Program-made: the position numbers and the translations under genes
Notes under the pieces: generated by a model
What the model saw: the letters and a program-made list of their open reading frames with translations, nothing else
What the model was told of the DNA's origin: nothing
The model's database searches: none
Part shown: piece after piece, positions 1-4,405 of the stretch
How the letters are laid out: each line of letters begins with the position of its first letter
Position numbering within the stretch: position 1 is the first letter of the stretch
Source of the DNA: Streptosporangiaceae bacterium
GTDB lineage: Bacteria > Actinomycetota > Actinomycetes > Streptosporangiales > Streptosporangiaceae
NCBI GenBank assembly: GCA_030040815.1
Contig: JASHSZ010000199.1
Span: forward strand, 1 to 5,317
DNA: 5,317 nucleotides
Direction: 5' to 3'

Positions 1-105
1 GAAGCCCAGTCGCTGCTGGCCAAGGGGAAGGCGCTTGCTGGGGGATACCAGCGACCGGGGGGTTAACGCGGTACCCGGTCCGGCGCTGCTCCAGTAGGCC
101 GGAAG
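1..105. other. Left-edge stretch without an identified gene
   Basis: A plus-strand frame is open from the first base to a TAA at 64-66 and would give a 21-residue tail ending LAGGYQRPGG. It could be the end of a gene entering from the left, but nothing in it is recognisable. On the minus strand the reading frame of the P450 remnant stays open to the window edge, but P450 similarity stops at about position 105, so this DNA is probably of different origin from the P450 fragment. Confidence 0.2.
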
Positions 106-341
106 CGTCGCAGTGCGACGGATGTGATTCACCGGGCTGACCCGGCGGATCATCTCCTCCGCCGCCGTCGGAGTGAGGCTAGGGTCGCCGAGCGGCCGCT
201 GCCACTGCTCGGGGTGGTCAGAGAAGGCGAGCATGCCGCCGGACGGCGTTGCGGGTGTCTCGTTGCCCGCGAGCGCCGGCAGAAGAGCTGGAACTCCGGG
301 CTGGTCAGCCCGGCCGACTGACTCACCGCATCCGGCTCCTT
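106..341 (-). pseudogene. Cytochrome P450 remnant (I-helix to K-helix), multiply frameshifted
   Basis: The minus strand encodes a clear internal piece of a bacterial cytochrome P450, a haem monooxygenase. One frame (about 311-282) gives GLTSPEFQLF, the lead-in to the I-helix. A second frame (about 285-106) gives LAGNET at 273-256, the I-helix oxygen-binding signature in its A-G-N-E-T form, then GMLAFSDHPEQW, then EEMIRR with the K-helix ExxR motif (E at 154-156, R at 145-147), and VSPVNHIRRTAT. Inside the I-helix, bases 256-242 read TRNAV in a third frame, exactly what P450s carry after AGNET, so a one-base and a two-base loss flank it. The I-helix is also shortened near 280. About 230 N-terminal residues and the C-terminal part with the haem-ligand cysteine are absent. 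The pattern is closest to actinobacterial CYP124/CYP125-like enzymes by motif memory. It cannot make an active enzyme. The frame has an ATG at 363-361 without a good ribosome binding site. Confidence 0.8.
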
Positions 342-445
342 CCGTGAACGCGTGGCTGGCCATGCGACGGACAGAAGTCACCAACGGCGACGCCCTGACT
401 TGGTGTCCAGGGCCGTGCCCATAACGGCTTGAAGCCCCGGCACGC

Positions 446-808
446 TCAGCGCTTGGCGTAGTCTGCGAAGCCCTGCCAGTCGATCACCACGCACGGCTCG
501 TTCCCAACGATCCATGCGTCGTGACCAGGCGGGATCACCGCGAAATCGCCGGGCCCGAACTCCATCTCCTGCCCGTCGTCCATGACGACCCTCATCCGGC
601 CTGAGATGTAGTAGCCCATGTGCGCTGCCTGACAACTATCGGTCTGCGCGATCGGCTTGACGTGTTTCGACCATTGCCAGCCAGGCTGGAAGGTCGCCCG
701 GCCGACGGGCCCTGCCTCGATGTTGACGAGCTCGAGTTTGCCCGTGCCTTGCTCGAACGGACGGGTCTCCTCCGGCGCATCGAGGCTTTTGCGGATCATT
801 CCGGCCAT
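446..808 (-). CDS. Small cupin-domain protein (120 aa)
   Basis: This is a single-domain cupin, a small beta-barrel protein that usually binds a divalent metal; its substrate is unknown. The conserved block is PGWQWSKHVKP (residues 42-52), followed by C59, H63 and GYYISGRMRVVMDDG (65-79). The second cupin motif is GPGDFAVIPPGHDAW (85-99), ending with H96. The usual HxH(x)4E core is altered: H49, H63 and H96 are the visible candidate ligands, so metal binding may be non-canonical or lost. I chose the ATG at 808 because AAAAGGGGGG lies 8 nt upstream. The longer reading frame back to 1015 encodes low-complexity sequence without cupin features. At 120 residues it is the usual length for stand-alone cupins. 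No partner gene sits beside it; the P450 remnant lies downstream in the same orientation, and a former functional link is only speculation. The protein is probably cytoplasmic, as no signal peptide is seen. Confidence 0.87.
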   Translation of the reverse strand: MAGMIRKSLDAPEETRPFEQGTGKLELVNIEAGPVGRATFQPGWQWSKHVKPIAQTDSCQAAHMGYYISGRMRVVMDDGQEMEFGPGDFAVIPPGHDAWIVGNEPCVVIDWQGFADYAKR

Positions 809-895
809 CGCTGATACCCCCCTTTTGAACCCTAGACCAGGGCTGGCCTGGTGAAGGGATCCACGGCGCGCCACTTGTAAAACGGGCGAGAGGCC

Positions 896-936
896 ATGCT
901 GACGCATTAGTAAAGGCGACGTCAAGCAACATTCAA
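896..936 (-). promoter_or_regulatory. Possible promoter and palindrome upstream of the minus-strand cupin
   Basis: Read on the minus strand, TTGAAT (936-931) is followed after 18-19 nt by TACTAAT (912-906), a fair match to -35 and -10 elements of the housekeeping sigma factor. Overlapping or just downstream is ATGC-TGAC-GCAT (896-907), a short inverted repeat that could be an operator. Transcription would begin near 899, leaving a leader of about 90 nt before the ATG at 808. The support is sequence match only. Confidence 0.3.
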
Positions 937-946
937 GAACGCCCTG

Positions 947-975
947 AAAAAAAACCGGTGGCCCAGACGGTGGGC
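947..975 (-). terminator. Terminator-like hairpin followed by T8 (minus strand)
   Basis: On the minus strand GCCCA-CCGTC-TGGGC (975-961) forms a 5-bp stem, and after six bases comes a run of eight T (954-947). An uninterrupted A8/T8 is unusual in DNA this G+C-rich. The stem is short and the gap before the T run is not ideal, so it is a weak intrinsic terminator candidate. No confident minus-strand gene lies upstream for it to terminate, though it could insulate the cupin promoter from read-through. Confidence 0.25.
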
Positions 976-1108
976 GGTGGAAGCGGCCCGAGCCCGGAGA
1001 GCAGGGCGCTGACATCGCCGCCTTACTACGGTGCGCACTCTAAGCCAGTTCCGCGTCGATGCGACAGCTCCTGCGCGTGACCAGGTCGCCTCAACCAGCC
1101 CGCGCAGC

Positions 1109-1120
1109 GATGACGTCATC
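1109..1120. promoter_or_regulatory. 12-bp perfect palindrome, possible operator
   Basis: GATGACGTCATC equals its own reverse complement across all 12 bases. It lies 73 bases before the ATG of the small membrane-protein gene, a plausible distance for a regulator binding site. No recognisable -35/-10 pair is obvious next to it, and one occurrence of such a sequence could be chance. Confidence 0.25.
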
Positions 1121-1193
1121 CCCCGGCCGGTTCGCGCCATGGAGTCGTTCCCCTGCCACCCGAGCCCTCGAACCCGACCCAGGGAGGGAAGCC

Positions 1194-1434
1194 ATGATCC
1201 TGCTAATCTTCCTAGTGGGTAGCCTGCTCGGCATCCTGGTCGGTGGCGCAGTGCGTCGGGTACCTGCGCAGCGAAATCTCAGCCGACATCGCGCTGCAGC
1301 TGCGCCGCATGCAGCGACAGCTCGACAGCCTGGAGGCAGCCGTCAACCTCGCAATGATGACGCGATACGCCGACCTCAGCACTGGCGCTCTTCATACGCC
1401 CGTCCTGCCCGTGCCTCCGACCGGCACGCTCTGA
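1194..1434 (+). pseudogene. Small membrane-anchored helical protein, split by a frameshift
   Basis: An ATG at 1194 follows a strong ribosome binding site (GGGAGGGAAGCC). It begins MILLIFLVGSLLGILVGGA, a near-ideal single membrane helix. After about codon 19 this frame turns into arginine-rich shadow sequence, while the +1 frame from about 1250 gives a coherent continuation: QCVGYLRSEISADIAL, then QLRRMQRQLDSLEAAVNLA and MMTRYADLST, an amphipathic, coiled-coil-like helix, ending at TGA 1432-1434 with TAA next in frame. Joined, the product would be 79 residues: short outer or absent N-terminus, one membrane helix and a charged cytoplasmic tail. I recall similar small actinobacterial proteins of unknown function with a junction like GGALCVRYLRRE, which would mean two bases are missing around 1250 (or one was gained). 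The downstream part could start alone at GTG 1243, but that codon has no ribosome binding site. It may be a decayed gene, a sequencing error or, less likely, programmed frameshifting. Confidence 0.6.
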
Positions 1435-1616
1435 TAAAGGACCCCAACCAACCCCGCACATACCACACACTTTGGGCGTCTCGACGCGCCACATCGCTAG
1501 TCGCGCTTGATCACACTTCGCGGTCACCACGAACGCCGTCGGCAATGGAGACAGCGGCGAGACCGGGCCGCAGAGAGAACTCGCCGATTTAGCAATCGCC
1601 AATTAACGGACGTACC

Positions 1617-1871
1617 TCACAGCGCCAGATCCGGATGCTCACCGGCGAGCCACTGTGCATAACCACGCGAGATTTCGGCTCGTCGTGTGCTTGCTCTGCG
1701 CGAGCGGTACAGACCGCTTGCCGAGCCGCCGTTGTGCTTGGGTGCGGCGCTGCGGCGTCTGGCGGCACCGGTTGCGTAGCGGGGTTCGGTGCGCGACTGC
1801 GGCTCGGCCCCGGGCGAGATCGGCTGGTCAGAGCGCGGAGAACCGCCGCGCGAAACCTGCCTCGATGTCAA
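1617..1871 (-). CDS. Doubtful hypothetical ORF (84 aa)
   Basis: The frame starts at a TTG (1871-1869) with no visible ribosome binding site and is rich in Arg, Ser and Ala. Its first 60 residues look like a shadow frame. The last part, SRGYAQWLAGEHPDLAL, is more protein-like and resembles the helical C-terminus of small actinobacterial proteins, so the 3' end may be a remnant of a real gene. The frame also stays open upstream into the cupin gene on the other strand, which is common by chance in high-G+C DNA. I do not recognise it and assign no function. Confidence 0.2.
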   Translation of the reverse strand: MTSRQVSRGGSPRSDQPISPGAEPQSRTEPRYATGAARRRSAAPKHNGGSASGLYRSRRASTRRAEISRGYAQWLAGEHPDLAL

Positions 1872-1968
1872 ACGGACGCGCAGGACATGCGGCGAGGTGA
1901 TCCCGTCGCCGGGGCCGACGTTCAGCCCTGCACGATCGGCGACGGCTCGGCGCGCCTTAGCACGTCCG

Positions 1969-1974
1969 TAGAGT
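1969..1974 (+). promoter_or_regulatory. Possible -10 element of a leaderless transcript
   Basis: TAGAGT ends seven bases before the cupin ATG at 1982. A TANNNT hexamer at this distance is the known arrangement of leaderless mRNAs in actinobacteria, and the gene has no usable ribosome binding site. No good -35 hexamer is seen. Confidence 0.35.
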
Positions 1975-1981
1975 GGGGCAT

Positions 1982-2359
1982 ATGACGCAGCCGGGAAACT
2001 ACAAGATCAATTACGAGCCGCTGTTCGGGCCGCTTCAGCTCATCGATGTACGTGACGCGATCGAGCGGGCGGACCATCCCTGGTACAACCAGACCCTGAT
2101 CGAGGTCGGCGGCGTGCTGCTTCGCCTGGGCGTGTTTGCTGGCGGCGAATATCACTGGCACAGGCACCAGGAGCAAGACGAGTTCTTCTACGTCATCGAC
2201 GGTCGGCTGCGCATTGAACTCGAGGGTCGCGACCCAGTGGAGTTGGCTCCCGGTGTGGCATTCTCAGTTCCGCGCGGGATGATGCACCGCCCGGTGGCGC
2301 TGGAGCCCACGCAGGTGCTGATGATAGAGAAGACCGGCATCGCAGTCACCGGCGACTGA
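1982..2359 (+). CDS. Cupin-domain protein with canonical metal-binding motifs (125 aa)
   Basis: This is a single-domain cupin with both classical motifs. Motif 1 is GGEYHWHRHQEQDEFFYVIDG (split here as GGEYHWHRHQ and EQDEFFYVIDG, residues 54-74), with H60, H62 and E67 as predicted metal ligands. Motif 2 is GVAFSVPRGMMH (91-102), with H102 as the fourth ligand. The set is complete, so a bound metal (Fe, Mn, Ni or Zn) and possible enzyme activity are likely, though the substrate is unknown. Length and the N-terminal MTQPGNYKINYEP match common stand-alone bacterial cupins often annotated only as cupin domain-containing proteins. I prefer ATG 1982; GTG 1973 in the same frame would add three residues. 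Neither has a good ribosome binding site, and a TAGAGT seven bases before the ATG suggests a leaderless message. No signal peptide is seen, so it should be cytoplasmic. It converges on the next gene with a 103-base gap, so it is monocistronic. Confidence 0.9.
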   Translation: MTQPGNYKINYEPLFGPLQLIDVRDAIERADHPWYNQTLIEVGGVLLRLGVFAGGEYHWHRHQEQDEFFYVIDGRLRIELEGRDPVELAPGVAFSVPRGMMHRPVALEPTQVLMIEKTGIAVTGD

Positions 2360-2462
2360 CGCAGCACCGCCGCCCTGGCCAGGCCGCGCTGTCAACCGGG
2401 CAGCGTGGGCAGCCTTCCAGCCTGCCGCCCAGCGGTGCCTGCCGGAGACGGTTCGAGAAGCG

Positions 2463-3356
2463 TCAGGATTCAGATCCTGCATGAGTCGGATGTGGGCGCA
2501 GAGCTTCCTGGATCGCGGAGAGAATCGCTGCACCGGCGAGGCCGATTAGGGCCCCGGCAACGAAAGTCTTGAGGTCGTCGCTTGCCAGTCCACTGTAGTT
2601 TGTGCCGAACGCCGTCCGGGCGGGAGTGTCGCCGCTGGCCAGGTCGACCTGCCAGCGAGCGGTCTCGTTCCAGATCTCGTAGGGCTGGAATGAGGACCAG
2701 TTATAACTTGCGGCCGATGGGATTTGGTAATCGGCGAGCAAGGTGGGGTTCCCAGGACCCGTGTAGATTACTTCCGGGATCGCAACGGACGCGGCGACGC
2801 CGTTGGCGGCCACACTGAAGCTGCGAGCCTTAACAAAGAAGTCGGCATTCGCCTCGCCGGTCGAGTTCCAGACGTAGTCGAAGGACAGCGGCACATACCA
2901 CAGGAATCGGTGGGGCGTGTCCGGAATTGGTTGGCAAGAAGCTGCAGGGCAGTCACGGAAGGCGGTGCCGGTCGGCGTTTCCACGAGAAGCGCCGCAGTT
3001 GGAGCGTGCGCAGGAGGCTCCAATGTCCCGATAGGCAGCGTAACCGTCATCTTAATCTCGGCTGCGACCTTAGATATCTGCAATACGCTGAAGTAGACGT
3101 ATCCTAGAGGAAAGGATGTCCTTATTTGCACGCCGGCATAAGGAGGGCTGGGGAGCCCGGCCTGCTCTGACGGATAGAGAATAAGGGCTAACGCGAGCAG
3201 CATCAGTCCAACACCACCCATAACGAGCGGCCCCAGGATCTTTTTCCGCGTCAATCGCCTGTGCGTGGTCAGAGGGTCGCGGCGCCGGCCAGTCCCAGGA
3301 CCCTCAGGTCCCGGATGCTGAGGTTTCATGCTCTCAGCGCTAGGTATCTGTGACAT
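2463..3356 (-). CDS. Two-pass membrane protein with a large extracytoplasmic domain, function unknown (297 aa)
   Basis: The predicted topology is: a Pro/Arg-rich cytoplasmic N-terminus (1-39, with RRLTRKK just before the membrane), a first helix at about 40-60 (LGPLVMGGVGLMLLALALIL), an extracytoplasmic region at 62-262, a second helix at about 264-284 (TFVAGALIGLAGAAILSAI) and a short tail. The middle region is rich in aromatic, Thr and Val residues, looks beta-sandwich-like, and holds the only two cysteines (C136 and C141), which could form a disulfide outside the cell. No catalytic motif or named domain is recognised. The start is secure: GGGAGGA lies five to six bases before the ATG. Parts of the gene are lower in G+C than the surroundings (28 of 60 bases at 3061-3120), with A/T-ending codons, which may mean acquisition by transfer. 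It is transcribed alone, divergently from the VOC gene and convergently with the cupin. It could be a cell-surface or envelope-associated protein; that is inference from topology only. Confidence 0.85.
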   Translation of the reverse strand: MSQIPSAESMKPQHPGPEGPGTGRRRDPLTTHRRLTRKKILGPLVMGGVGLMLLALALILYPSEQAGLPSPPYAGVQIRTSFPLGYVYFSVLQISKVAAEIKMTVTLPIGTLEPPAHAPTAALLVETPTGTAFRDCPAASCQPIPDTPHRFLWYVPLSFDYVWNSTGEANADFFVKARSFSVAANGVAASVAIPEVIYTGPGNPTLLADYQIPSAASYNWSSFQPYEIWNETARWQVDLASGDTPARTAFGTNYSGLASDDLKTFVAGALIGLAGAAILSAIQEALRPHPTHAGSES

Positions 3357-3378
3357 CCGGTCCTCCCGGCCGCCGCCG

Positions 3379-3394
3379 GATCAGTCGCTGAATC
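3379..3394. promoter_or_regulatory. Imperfect palindrome upstream of the membrane-protein gene
   Basis: GATCAGTCGCTGAATC is an inverted repeat of GATTCAG with one base missing in one arm. It sits 22 bases upstream of the ATG at 3356, between start codon and any promoter, so it could be an operator in the 5' leader. The evidence is symmetry and position only. Confidence 0.2.
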
Positions 3395-3450
3395 AGTGAC
3401 CGTCATGGCGTCACCGACGGCACAAGGAAGAACCTTTCTTCTCCCTTGCC

Positions 3451-3479
3451 TTGGCAGAGCGAACAATGGACATTCTGAT
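3451..3479 (+). promoter_or_regulatory. Possible housekeeping promoter upstream of the VOC gene
   Basis: TTGGCA (3451-3456) and TCTGAT (3474-3479) are separated by 17 bases, matching the sigma-70-type consensus at 5 of 6 and 4 of 6 positions. Transcription would start near 3486 and give a leader of about 160 nt containing the tandem repeat at 3499-3531. The region is divergent, which makes a promoter expected here. A second possibility is CAGACT (3634-3639), six bases before the VOC start codon, as a leaderless -10. Confidence 0.35.
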
Positions 3480-3498
3480 ACAGACCCAGGAGCCCCGA

Positions 3499-3531
3499 GC
3501 GCCGGGTCGGCGCCGGGTCAGCGCCGGGTGG
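3499..3531. repeat. Three tandem copies of an 11-bp unit
   Basis: The unit GCGCCGGGTNN occurs three times back to back (3499, 3510, 3521), with a perfectly conserved 9-base core and variation only in the last two bases (CG, CA, GG). A degenerate fourth piece, CCGGTCGG, follows. It lies in the intergenic region upstream of the VOC gene. It may be a simple slippage repeat or an iteron-like binding site; the sequence alone does not decide. Confidence 0.7.
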
Positions 3532-3645
3532 CCGGTCGGTGCCTTCCGCTTATCGGCAAGATCGCCAGCCTGGACGCCGCGCAGCGTCCGCGGCAGGAGT
3601 GCGCGATCGCTCGATGGACTCCCGCGCGTCCTGCAGACTGTGGGC

Positions 3646-4017
3646 ATGCCTGTGCGGCTTCACCACATCGTCATCGACGCTCACGACCTGCCGGCGCTGG
3701 CCCGGTTCTGGACGCAAGCCCTGGGCTGGAAGATCCTGTCCGAACGCGAGCGGGAGATCGTGATCGGCACGGACGAGAACGCAGCTGTCGGAATTTGCTT
3801 CATGCCGGTCACCGATCCCAAGACAGTCAAGAACCGCGTGCATCTCGATCTGACCAGCAGCGGAGCTGACCGGCTTCAGGAGATTGACCGTCTTCTTGCG
3901 CTAGGGGCGCGTCGGGTCGACATCGGGCAGACGGGCGCTGAGTCCTGGACGGTTCTTGCCGACCCCGAGGGAAACGAGTTCTGCGTAGTGCGGCCGAAGG
4001 ACACGCTCATCCGCTAG
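3646..4017 (+). CDS. VOC-superfamily, glyoxalase-like domain protein (123 aa)
   Basis: This is a member of the vicinal-oxygen-chelate superfamily (glyoxalase I, dioxygenases, fosfomycin/bleomycin resistance proteins), of the short glyoxalase-like type common in actinobacteria. It shows the paired beta-alpha-beta modules: MPVRLHHIVIDAHDLPALAR (1-20) followed by FWTQALGW (21-28), then RVHLDLT (64-70) and WTVLADPEGNEFCVV (101-115). H7 or H6, H66 and E111 sit where VOC metal ligands normally occur, but the specific substrate cannot be read from the sequence. Length suits a single-domain subunit that would work as a dimer. The frame is open upstream to 3451, but that extension is Arg/Pro-rich and unlike the family, so I take ATG 3646, where the conserved fold begins. 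Ribosome binding is weak (GTGGGC directly before ATG), and a leaderless message is possible. It is cytoplasmic and appears monocistronic. Confidence 0.9.
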   Translation: MPVRLHHIVIDAHDLPALARFWTQALGWKILSEREREIVIGTDENAAVGICFMPVTDPKTVKNRVHLDLTSSGADRLQEIDRLLALGARRVDIGQTGAESWTVLADPEGNEFCVVRPKDTLIR

Positions 4018-4195
4018 GGCGAAACTGAGGACTGCAGCAGAGCACGGCCCGCGGCAGATTCGAGCATTCGTGCGTGCAGCGCGACGCGTGATAGCACTGG
4101 GCCTTCGACTGGCTCCGCGAGGGCCGGAGGCTGAACATCGGACTGCCTTGAAGCGCAACCGTGGGCGAGGTTAGGCAGGGTGTAGCGGGCGAAGC

Positions 4196-4312
4196 TTGAC
4201 CGACGCCGCGTTCACCGCGGCCGGGTTCCGGATGCTAGCCACCAGCGAGCCGGCAGCCGGGCCCGATACATCCACACTCTGGTTGGTCGGTCGGCGAATT
4301 CACCCGCAGTGA
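4196..4312 (+). pseudogene. Possible C-terminal protein fragment, methyltransferase-tail-like
   Basis: A 38-codon frame ending at TGA 4310-4312 reads LTDAAFTAAGFRMLATSEP, then PDTSTLWLVGRR. The pattern of an AAGF helix followed by a strand ending LWLVGRR resembles the last helix and strand of class I SAM-dependent methyltransferases. The match is short and from memory, there is no plausible start signal (TTG 4196 only), and the rest of such a gene is absent. It overlaps the start of the next remnant by a few bases. Confidence 0.22.
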
Positions 4313-4380
4313 TCCGGCCACTCCTCGGCAGTCAGGTGTTCACCGGGTTCTCCACCACCAAAGTACGGGCGCTCTTCTCC
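4309..4380 (+). pseudogene. Remnant of a SARP/BTAD-type transcriptional regulator N-terminus
   Basis: The frame gives LLGSQVFTGFSTTKVRALF at 4321-4377. Large regulators with an N-terminal OmpR-like winged helix plus a bacterial transcriptional activation domain (SARP, AfsR and related ATPase regulators) begin with LLG-FQV, about six residues, then VTGF-TTKVRALLAYLAVE. Here the LLG and TGFSTTKVRAL blocks are kept, the link between them is shortened, and similarity ends abruptly after RALF. The rest of the gene is missing and the MFS gene's 3' end follows on the other strand. It looks like a deletion scar of an old regulator gene. GTG 4309 could mark the former start but has no ribosome binding site. 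Confidence 0.4.
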
Positions 4381-4405
4381 GATTGCGTATGCACTCGTTC
4401 GGCGC

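Larger units (their letters stand above)
809..1193. other. Gene-free intergenic region between divergent genes
   Basis: This stretch separates the minus-strand cupin from the plus-strand small membrane protein. It contains the possible cupin promoter (896-936), a terminator-like hairpin with T8 on the minus strand (947-975) and a 12-bp perfect palindrome (1109-1120). Open frames crossing it encode arginine- and proline-rich sequence typical of shadow frames in high-G+C DNA, so I call no gene here. Confidence 0.5.
1435..1981. other. Long gene-poor stretch
   Basis: Between the frameshifted small gene and the plus-strand cupin I find no confident gene. Frames crossing it are short, rich in Arg, Ala or Cys, and lack ribosome binding sites. 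The only candidate is the minus-strand ORF at 1617-1871, listed separately. Bases 1435-1620 are visibly less G+C-biased than the flanks and have stops in several frames, suggesting true intergenic or decayed DNA. Confidence 0.45.
4018..4405. other. Gene-poor region with short protein-like remnants
   Basis: Between the VOC gene and the MFS exporter, which end facing each other, there is no intact gene. Two short plus-strand fragments read like pieces of proteins (4196-4312 and 4309-4380, listed separately). The first 170 bases hold nothing I can assign. No strong hairpin plus T-run terminator is seen for either converging gene. Confidence 0.5.

Noticed and set aside
809..1015. N-terminal extension of the minus-strand cupin to a start at 1015
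   Set aside because: The extra 69 residues are low-complexity and unlike cupins, while the ATG at 808 has a strong ribosome binding site.
1251..1592. Long plus-strand frame continuing from the small membrane helix
   Set aside because: After about 1250 the translation becomes Arg/Ala/Pro-rich without structure and overlaps the coherent +1 frame.
1635..1985. 116-codon plus-strand ORF rich in Cys, Ala and Arg
   Set aside because: It has no ribosome binding site, no recognisable motif and a composition typical of a shadow frame; it runs into the cupin start.
2408..2426. GGCAG...CTGCC hairpin between the convergent cupin and membrane-protein genes
   Set aside because: The stem is only 5 bp with a 9-base loop and no T-run, too weak to call a terminator.
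2449..2465. GGTTCGAGA resembling a tRNA T-loop
   Set aside because: No T-stem, acceptor stem or anticodon arm can be built around it, and it overlaps the end of a protein gene.
3396..3869. Alternative plus-strand ORF overlapping the VOC gene
   Set aside because: It is out of frame with the well-conserved VOC protein and has Arg/Pro/Ser-rich shadow composition.
4099..4125. CCTTCGACTGGCTCCGCGAGGGCC, vaguely like a dispersed intergenic repeat
   Set aside because: There is only one copy in the window and the resemblance is partial, so there is no internal support.
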